Source: Bacteroidota bacterium (GTDB lineage Bacteria > Bacteroidota > Bacteroidia > Chitinophagales > UBA2359). Taken from it: a stretch of DNA of 9,583 bases. Both the position numbers and the translations under genes were made by a program. Below are positions 1 to 5,465 of this stretch, in pieces. The stretch is from positions 1 to 9,583 of the forward strand of contig JAHDGT010000147.1 of assembly GCA_020631675.1 (NCBI GenBank). The letters run 5' to 3'. The first letter of the stretch is position 1. Each line of letters starts with the position of its first letter. The notes below the pieces were generated by a model that saw only the letters and a program-made list of their open reading frames with translations, was not told the DNA's origin and searched no databases.

Positions 1-73
1 ATAAAGGAGTAGGTTTTGAGGCAATGGTCTTATATTTAGGGCACATTAATATAAAGGATGAAATTGAGATTTT

Positions 74-823
74 ATGTTGGATTTTGAGAAGATTCGCAAT
101 CTATTCGGTGAAGATAAGCTAGAAGAGGTATTGAATGAGTTATTGAAAAGTTCGACTCGATATGATACGCAGCTTTTAACAGTGAAAGCAAGACTGAAAA
201 AATTAAATGCCGATGTTAATGGTCGACTAATCAGTTACGATCAGTCCGAGATTTCGAGAAATAGTATAAGGATACAAATCGCGACTATGATTGATCAGTT
301 AAAGTCTGAAAATTTAGATTCAATTAAAGAGGAACGAGAAGTAGAAGCACCGACAGAAAAAATAACTGATTACAAATCGAAGAAGTTTAGTATATTAGTT
401 TTGTATGATGAGATGGATGGTCAATATTGTCATGAGATCATGAAGCATCTATTCCTTCTAAAGCGCAATAAAGAAATTGAGTTTATAGACTTTAATGATG
501 TTTCAGACTTCATTAAATCGAAGAAGGAGGTCAAATTAGCTTCTATTGGTAGAGCCGACTTAATATTATTTATTATCAGTGATAACATCTTTACTGGAAA
601 GAATGCAGAATATGCCTTGCTTGTAGATGAAAATGTTGGGAAGAAAGTCATTATACCTATTCGTGCTACGAAATTTGATTATTCTGAACTAAAAATTGCT
701 GATTTAGCAGGGCTTCCCGCTAAAGGTGGAACAATCAAAGAAGCCTCAAATGAAGACAGTGTTTTGTACGATATAGCACAAGATATCAAGAGAGTGGTGA
801 AACGCCTGTTAGGAGAAAAATAA
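74..823 (+). CDS. EAD11-like plus TIR-like domain protein, putative conflict-system effector
   Basis: The protein has 249 residues. Residues 1-80 are helical and charged, and match my memory of effector-associated domain 11: an FEKIRNLFGEDKLEEVLNEL-type opening, then a 'KARL' segment and a basic/aliphatic last helix. Such domains act as adaptors that bring effectors to partner proteins carrying the same domain. A polar linker (about 82-102) leads to an alpha/beta domain (about 103-249) that reads as TIR-like: a first strand FSILVLYDEMD, an 'ADLILFIISD' strand at 161-170, then NAEYALL, a VIIPI strand at 192-196, LP at 214-215 and a terminal helix. Glu179 is the best candidate for the catalytic Glu of a TIR NADase, by position only. 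No membrane segment or signal peptide is seen. The ATG at 74 fits the start of the EAD-like helix. Sampled lines have about 28-37% GC, lower than the genes to the right, which suggests acquisition. A partner would have to lie left of the window. The domain calls are from pattern memory, not a profile search. Confidence 0.7.
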   Translation: MLDFEKIRNLFGEDKLEEVLNELLKSSTRYDTQLLTVKARLKKLNADVNGRLISYDQSEISRNSIRIQIATMIDQLKSENLDSIKEEREVEAPTEKITDYKSKKFSILVLYDEMDGQYCHEIMKHLFLLKRNKEIEFIDFNDVSDFIKSKKEVKLASIGRADLILFIISDNIFTGKNAEYALLVDENVGKKVIIPIRATKFDYSELKIADLAGLPAKGGTIKEASNEDSVLYDIAQDIKRVVKRLLGEK

Positions 824-832
824 ATTTAGCAC

Positions 833-1408
833 ATGCCCCCCTCCACCTACATAGAAGACAAAACCTACACAGGTGTAAATTTCACCCAAGAAAAACTACC
901 CCTGTCCAACTTCGATCAATGTACATTCGTAGAATGTGATTTCAGAGAGGTGGTGTTGAGCGATCGCTACTTCTCTGATTGTATTTTCGAGGGCTGTGAT
1001 CTCAGTATGTGGAATGTGGCGAAAACCAGCTTTCAAAATGTCAACTTTCGCCATTGTAAAATACTTGGGGTAAGCTTTGATGTATGTAATAACCTATTGT
1101 TAGCCCTTCATTTTAAAAATTGCAATCTCAGTTATTCCACCTTCCAAAAGCTCGACTTAAAACAGTCTAGTTTCCAAGCCTGTCAACTCTTAGAAGTCGA
1201 TTTTTCAGGCTGTGATACCAGTGGACTGAATTGGGCGGATTGCGATTTGACAAGAACCCTTTTTCAATACACCAATTTGATCGCTTGCGATTTCAGCACA
1301 GCAAAGCACTACATTATTGATCCGGAAATCAATCCCATTCAACAAGCGAAATTCTCTGCTGAGGGTCTAATGGGTTTACTGCAAAAGTATAATATAGAAG
1401 TGGTGTAG
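833..1408 (+). CDS. Pentapeptide-repeat protein (Qnr/McbG-like)
   Basis: The protein has 191 residues. From about residue 16 to 158 nearly every fifth position is F, L, V, I or W, preceded by N, D, S, T or C at the expected place (NFDQC, TFVEC, DFREV, IFEGC, DLSMW, SFQNV, NFRHC and so on). This is the right-handed quadrilateral beta-helix of pentapeptide-repeat proteins. A break near residues 84-91 (DVCNNLLL) may be a loop, as in Qnr. The end, with an 'IDPEINPIQQAKFS' segment and a GLLQKY helix, is the usual cap of this subfamily in Bacteroidota as I remember it. Qnr, MfpA and McbG mimic DNA and protect DNA gyrase from quinolones, microcin B17 or other poisons. That role is possible here but not shown. 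It is cytoplasmic, with no signal peptide. It starts 9 bases after the TIR gene, so co-transcription is likely, and converges on the esterase gene with only 11 bases between them. Confidence 0.9.
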   Translation: MPPSTYIEDKTYTGVNFTQEKLPLSNFDQCTFVECDFREVVLSDRYFSDCIFEGCDLSMWNVAKTSFQNVNFRHCKILGVSFDVCNNLLLALHFKNCNLSYSTFQKLDLKQSSFQACQLLEVDFSGCDTSGLNWADCDLTRTLFQYTNLIACDFSTAKHYIIDPEINPIQQAKFSAEGLMGLLQKYNIEVV

Positions 1409-1419
1409 CTTGCTTCTGT

Positions 1420-2463
1420 TTAGTCTACTCGAACCCTAAACTGTACACTTCCGTCATCATAGAGATGAAGTTGAATACCTGTTACAACTTTATTAATCTC
1501 CCGACCATATTGGTCAATAACCTTTAATAACTGAGCATCTTTGTTAGGAATGAACTCCTCTTGAGTATTTAGATAAATCTCATTTGTCATCACATAACTA
1601 AAATAATCCCAGATCAGCTCACTCGTGTTAATATCCATATTGCCCCATGCCCCGGGCCAATCATGCCCGCCATCTATGATCTTATAGAATTCAAATTTTT
1701 TAAAGCCCTCCCCATTTACATAAGTCTGCCGTTCAACAATGCTACCATCAAACTCGTTTATATCATCCAAAAGCTGAATTGCAGGGCCATTCAAGGAGGA
1801 AAGATCCGTCCAGAATTCAATGATGGCGGATATACTGATATATGCACCCCAACCACCTATGTTGTCATAATCACCTTCCCATAGCGTAACATCATCCTCA
1901 GTGCCATGCATAGCAAAAAGGGGAAGTACGGTTTCTGGCGCACAAACTTCGTAATTGTCTTCCATCATAGTACCCGCTATAGGTGCTAATGCTCTAAAGT
2001 GATCAGTGGCTTCACAAGCCAAAACAAAACACATATCCCCACCATTAGAGAAACCCGTGGCAAAAGTGTCATATGAGCTTAAGTTATGTTCTCCTTGTAA
2101 AAAGGTGCTAAGCTCAGTTATGAAGGAAACATCGTCTACTTCTGAGTCTTCATTGAATTCGTAGCCAACATTGAAAAAATTATTGCCGAAATCGTCTTCG
2201 CTTCCTTGTGGGTAACAAACAGCAAATCCATGTGTATCCGCTAAATCATTAAACGCGGTATAATCCATAATGCCTTCCGCATTACCGGAATAGCCATGCA
2301 TGACCATTAGCAACGGACAACCGGGTATCGCGCTACTTGGCTTATAGAAAATGTATGAGCGATCCATACCTTCATGCTCGAATGTCTCATATTCCTGAGC
2401 CTGAACCACTAAGCTAAATAGTAGTAGGACAATAATGCCAAAACGTTGTAAAATGATTTCCAT
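1420..2463 (-). CDS. Secreted PHB depolymerase/CE1-type esterase with a T9SS-like tail
   Basis: The protein has 347 residues. The first 22 (hydrophobic IVLLLFSLVV, then QAQ) form a signal peptide with likely cleavage after VVQA. The rest is an alpha/beta hydrolase of the LpqC/polyhydroxybutyrate depolymerase/feruloyl esterase group: oxyanion motif HGYSG at 56-60, nucleophile elbow GFSNGG at 137-142 (Ser139), acid in HGTEDD (Asp190 or Asp191), and the typical GGHDWPG at 265-271 (His267). It should hydrolyse an ester in a polymer or plant-type polysaccharide outside the cytoplasm; the substrate cannot be told. The last 40 residues (KVID...GREI...LYDDGSV) look like a compact type A C-terminal sorting domain of the type IX secretion system, with a KVxDxxGRE strand and a final strand. 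This suggests surface display or release. It is the last gene of the minus-strand array, 15 bases after rlmF, and its job seems unrelated to RNA repair. Confidence 0.86.
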   Translation of the reverse strand: MEIILQRFGIIVLLLFSLVVQAQEYETFEHEGMDRSYIFYKPSSAIPGCPLLMVMHGYSGNAEGIMDYTAFNDLADTHGFAVCYPQGSEDDFGNNFFNVGYEFNEDSEVDDVSFITELSTFLQGEHNLSSYDTFATGFSNGGDMCFVLACEATDHFRALAPIAGTMMEDNYEVCAPETVLPLFAMHGTEDDVTLWEGDYDNIGGWGAYISISAIIEFWTDLSSLNGPAIQLLDDINEFDGSIVERQTYVNGEGFKKFEFYKIIDGGHDWPGAWGNMDINTSELIWDYFSYVMTNEIYLNTQEEFIPNKDAQLLKVIDQYGREINKVVTGIQLHLYDDGSVQFRVRVD

Positions 2464-2478
2464 ATCCGAATATAAGGA

Positions 2479-3447
2479 TTATCTCCAACGCCCATCCCGC
2501 CATTGAGCGATCTCCCGCTTACTTTTAAAAGTCCAGGCGAGAATTCTACTCTTCTTGTTGCCTATATAGAAAGGAATGATTCTACTCGCTTTCACCTTCG
2601 CCTTTCTTAAAGCGAATTCCAAAGGCTTTAAATTAGATTCTTTAGAGACCAAACTTGTGAACCAAAGCACTTGATCACTGTAGTAACGACTGTCAAAAAT
2701 CATGTTTTTAACGAACTGACGTTCTCCGCCTTCACACCATAATTCGGTGTCTACGCCCCCAAAATTCAGCGACTTTTTAGCAGTACGATCTTTTTTCAGA
2801 CTCTTCACTTTGCGAGCATTCGCAGCCTCAGCATCTTCAGCAGAAGCGTGAAAAGGAGGATTGCAAATGGTGACATCTATAAACTCTTCTTCATCGATCA
2901 CCCCATAGAAATAACGATCTTCTCTTTCTTGTATCCTTAGCTCTACTGCTTTGCTTAAACTAGGATGCTCACTAATGATCTCATAAGCATTTTGTAGGGC
3001 ATCTTCATCAATATCGCTTCCGATAAATCGCCAGCCATAAGTCTGGTGACCAATGATCGGATAAATCGCGTTCGCACCGATACCTACGTCTAAAGCCGTA
3101 AGCTTTTTGCCTCTTGGGATCTTGGCTTTATTACAGCTTTTCAATAAATCCGCCACATGATGGATATACTCCGCCCTGCCCGGTATTGGCGGACAAAGGT
3201 AGTTTTCGGGAATGTCCCAATAGTCGATTTTATATTGCGACTTGAGCAAGGCTTTATTCAATAATAACACCGCTTCTGGCTTACTGAAATCAATGGTTTT
3301 GCTCTTGTCTTTCTTAACTTTCACAAAAGCCTTGAGAGCAGGTTCCGCCACAATAAGTGCATCAAAATCATATCGACCTTGATGTTTGTTCATTGGGTGT
3401 GGTTTTGCAGCTGTTTCTTTTTGTTTTTTAGACTTTTGCTCGGACAT
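2479..3447 (-). CDS. rlmF: 23S rRNA (adenine(1618)-N6)-methyltransferase RlmF
   Basis: The protein has 322 residues, close to the family's usual length. RlmF (YbiN) uses S-adenosylmethionine to methylate N6 of A1618 in domain III of 23S rRNA. The family opening MNKHQGRYDF is at 19-28, after an extra Lys-rich N-terminus that may bind RNA. Translation could instead begin at Met19, but the ATG at 3447 is in frame and close behind the GNAT gene, so I keep it. The SAM motif LDVGIGANAIYP is at 119-130, an acidic GSDID follows at 143-147, and the N6-amino methyltransferase motif NPPFH is at 196-200. These are followed by the family-specific ASAEDAEAANARK stretch and a GGERQF segment at 240-245. The gene is 29 bases downstream of the GNAT gene and 15 bases before the esterase. 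It is normally a housekeeping rRNA gene, so its link to the RNA repair cassette may be chance or a shared ribosome-maintenance theme. Confidence 0.95.
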   Translation of the reverse strand: MSEQKSKKQKETAAKPHPMNKHQGRYDFDALIVAEPALKAFVKVKKDKSKTIDFSKPEAVLLLNKALLKSQYKIDYWDIPENYLCPPIPGRAEYIHHVADLLKSCNKAKIPRGKKLTALDVGIGANAIYPIIGHQTYGWRFIGSDIDEDALQNAYEIISEHPSLSKAVELRIQEREDRYFYGVIDEEEFIDVTICNPPFHASAEDAEAANARKVKSLKKDRTAKKSLNFGGVDTELWCEGGERQFVKNMIFDSRYYSDQVLWFTSLVSKESNLKPLEFALRKAKVKASRIIPFYIGNKKSRILAWTFKSKREIAQWRDGRWR

Positions 3448-3476
3448 AGTTGCTTGTAAAAGTTTAGTATGATTGC

Positions 3477-3935
3477 CTATAGATTTAAAGAATACCGTTC
3501 TTTGGTTTTAGAAGAACCTCCTATTCTATCATAAAACTTAATGGCTCTTTGGTTGAAGTCAGGTGTTTGCCATTGCACATGCGTACAATTGAGTCGCTTG
3601 GCTTCTTCTTTTATAAAATCCATCATGCGCTCACCAATTCCATTTCCCCGATAAGATGGACGAAGATAAAGACAATCCAAGTACAAATAAAGAGTAGCAT
3701 CCCAAGTAGAAAATTGAGCCATGTAAGTAGCATAACCCAACAATTCAGGATATAGCCCCGAATCTACAACCACACAATAAAGTTTTGGGTCAACGAAAAA
3801 AAGCTGTTCCGCAAGCAGTTCTTTTTTGTTGGTTTTGTCATAGCTGGCTTTTTCAAATTCGGCATGCAAAGCACAGAGTTCCACCAGCTCATCTAACTCA
3901 TTTTCTTTTACCGCTCTGATATTAAACTCAATCAT
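3477..3935 (-). CDS. GNAT N-acetyltransferase, SSAT-like
   Basis: The protein has 152 residues, a single GNAT domain that transfers acetyl from acetyl-CoA to an amine. The acetyl-CoA pyrophosphate-binding motif A is RPSYRGNGIG at 92-101 (R/Q-x-x-G-x-G/A core at 96-101), preceded by the acidic strand LYLDCLYL. A FYDR segment at 134-137 supplies the usual tyrosine. The layout (GYATYMAQFSTWDATLYL, then DCLYLRPSYRG, then FYDRIGG) resembles spermidine/spermine acetyltransferase (SSAT) and thialysine acetyltransferase more than RimI. A small polyamine-like or lysine-analogue substrate is therefore the best guess, without proof. The gene starts 6 bases after the unknown protein's stop codon, so the two are probably translationally coupled. 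No signal peptide or membrane segment is seen. An aminoacyl-nucleotide toxin could be an alternative substrate given the MccF-like neighbour, but nothing in the sequence itself points to it. Confidence 0.88.
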   Translation of the reverse strand: MIEFNIRAVKENELDELVELCALHAEFEKASYDKTNKKELLAEQLFFVDPKLYCVVVDSGLYPELLGYATYMAQFSTWDATLYLYLDCLYLRPSYRGNGIGERMMDFIKEEAKRLNCTHVQWQTPDFNQRAIKFYDRIGGSSKTKERYSLNL

Positions 3936-3941
3936 AGAATA

Positions 3942-4400
3942 TTAACAAACTTTACTAAATGAATCCGCAAGATAAGCATCAAAATCAGCCTTTTCCGCTT
4001 TTAAAATATGTTTGATCAAAGCCTGCCTTTCGTGCTCGATCACTTCCAGTTCCCAAATGCAAGGAGCTAAACCCTCTCCGGAAATGCGTTCGAACTTAGA
4101 TAGATGCTCATAAGGTGTGAAGAAGATGTGCGTATTCAGCATATTGCTGCCCACCCACCAATTGAGTAAACTAAAAATACCTTCCGTACCCGCATGTACG
4201 ATCAAAAATGCGATATGGTCATGTTCAGCGTTAAAACCATTCTCCAATTTTAACCAATCAGCTAATTGATGTTGTAAATGCTTAAGTACCTCAGTAGGTC
4301 TAAAATCGGGCGTTTTAGAGATCGTATACAGCTTCACCTGCCAATCTCCAATTGGCAACAATCGCTGAAAACGAATGTACCTTTCTTTGTACCTGCTCAT
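3942..4400 (-). CDS. Conserved protein of unknown function
   Basis: I do not know a function. The frame stays open upstream to a TTG at 4424 that overlaps the end of the peptidase gene, but the ATG at 4400 lies 11 bases after that gene's stop and is the better start, giving 152 residues (MSRYKERY...). The protein is soluble, with a tight set of conserved-looking motifs: AFLIVHAG at 64-71, LLNWWVGSNML at 78-88, and CIWELEVIEHERQA at 114-127, then a YLADSF tail. I recall a family of similar size in Proteobacteria and others with the same order (a GF-I-H-G strand, WW...N, then CVWDL-VI-HER-A near the C-terminus), always annotated hypothetical. His69, the Trp pair at 81-82, Asn85 and His123-Glu124-Arg125 are natural candidates for a binding or active site. 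It sits between the MccF-like peptidase and the GNAT gene, 6 bases before the latter, so it likely shares their pathway. Confidence 0.82.
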   Translation of the reverse strand: MSRYKERYIRFQRLLPIGDWQVKLYTISKTPDFRPTEVLKHLQHQLADWLKLENGFNAEHDHIAFLIVHAGTEGIFSLLNWWVGSNMLNTHIFFTPYEHLSKFERISGEGLAPCIWELEVIEHERQALIKHILKAEKADFDAYLADSFSKVC

Positions 4401-4411
4401 ATTGAATTGGT

Positions 4412-5446
4412 TTATTCGACACAAGCATTTTCAATAATGGAGAAGCTTTTCAAGTCGGCATCTACTTCAGCATTGATCCCCAAAGGAAGACTTAAAGTAG
4501 GATCCGTATGTCCAAAGTCCATGCCGCTAACAATGATCAAATCCTCTAAACCTTCTTCATCTCGTATCACTTTCAAAATTTCTCGATCGTACTCCTCCGC
4601 ATATTTATTATCGTAGGGTCTGCCTATTAACAAAGCTTTGATTCGATTAAAAATGCCACAGGCCGCATAATTCCTAAGAATCCACCTTAGCTGATCAGGA
4701 GACATTTTTTCCTCTGAGGTTTCCATGAACATGATTTTTCCTGCCCATTCTTCAGGAGTAACCCCAGCTTTGGTTTCTCTAATGAACTCAAAAACCTCGA
4801 TACAGCCGCCTAATAGCGGGCCTGTTACTTTTCCTTTGCCTTGTAGCCAGCGCCATCCACTACAAGGGGTTCTTTTTCTCTTAATGGCGTTATTGCTCTC
4901 AACAAACCATTCTAAACGTTCAGATGACCAGCCGTCTGTATTGGGTTTGATCAATCCCCTGGGCTTTTCGTTGAATAAACTGTCTTTTATATCTGCTACC
5001 TGATAAGGGAACATGCCTTGGTTTTCTGCAAAACCAGTTAATAAAGAGGTGCCATAAAAGGAGGTGACACCTGCTTTGTAAAAGCAAAAATGAGTGACCG
5101 TAGTATCAGAAAAACCTATGAAAATTTTAGGGTTTTCTCTGATCACATTAAAATCCACATAGGGTAGTGTGCGCACACTGTCTTCTCCACCAACATTTGA
5201 GATGATGGCTTTTATATTCGGGTCAAGCAAAGCTTCCATCAAATCATTCGCTCTGGCTTCTGGATTCTTATAGATCCAGTCCGCTGAACGCAAAGAGTGC
5301 TTCGTCGGAACTACCTCCAAATCAAACTCCTGAATTAACTGCCTGACACCTTGTTGGTATCTGTGCGGAATATCACCAGCACCTCCCCAAGAGAGGGAGA
5401 TGGTGGCAATAGTGTCTCCTTTGTAAAGTCTTTTCGGTTTTATCAT
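4412..5446 (-). CDS. MccF-like S66 serine peptidase (LD-carboxypeptidase family)
   Basis: The protein has 344 residues and no signal peptide, so it is cytoplasmic. Family S66 holds LD-carboxypeptidases, which recycle murein tetrapeptides, and MccF enzymes, which destroy microcin C by cutting the amide between amino acid and nucleotide. The Ser-Glu-His triad is visible: GFSDTT at 111-116 (Ser113), METSEE at 241-246 (Glu242) and FGHTDP at 311-316 (His313). The spacings of 129 and 71 residues, and the Trp-rich insert at about 172-201 (DGWSSERLEWF, SGWRWLQ), match MccF (Ser118/Glu243/His311 from memory). They do not match the shorter LdcA type (Ser115/Glu217/His285). LLGGC at 211-215 is also typical of the family. 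It starts 19 bases after the pnkp stop and leads into the unknown gene after 11 bases, so it belongs to the same transcription unit. Detoxification of aminoacyl or peptidyl nucleotides is the best guess; turnover of dipeptide amides is the alternative. Confidence 0.92.
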   Translation of the reverse strand: MIKPKRLYKGDTIATISLSWGGAGDIPHRYQQGVRQLIQEFDLEVVPTKHSLRSADWIYKNPEARANDLMEALLDPNIKAIISNVGGEDSVRTLPYVDFNVIRENPKIFIGFSDTTVTHFCFYKAGVTSFYGTSLLTGFAENQGMFPYQVADIKDSLFNEKPRGLIKPNTDGWSSERLEWFVESNNAIKRKRTPCSGWRWLQGKGKVTGPLLGGCIEVFEFIRETKAGVTPEEWAGKIMFMETSEEKMSPDQLRWILRNYAACGIFNRIKALLIGRPYDNKYAEEYDREILKVIRDEEGLEDLIIVSGMDFGHTDPTLSLPLGINAEVDADLKSFSIIENACVE

Positions 5447-5465
5447 GCTGTAACACTTTCTTGGT

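Noticed and set aside
3..122. Open frame at the left edge that could be the tail of an upstream gene overlapping the TIR gene
   Set aside because: It would overlap the TIR gene by 49 bases, gives no recognisable protein end, and another frame stops at 10-12. No upstream gene end can be chosen from this little sequence.
821..828. TAAATTTA as a possible -7 element for the pentapeptide gene
   Set aside because: It begins at the TIR stop codon, only 5 bases before the ATG, and has no matching upstream -33 box, so it is most likely chance in AT-rich DNA.
4401..4424. TTG start at 4424 for the unknown protein
   Set aside because: It overlaps the end of the peptidase gene, and an ATG 8 codons later lies 11 bases after that gene's stop codon, a more natural start.
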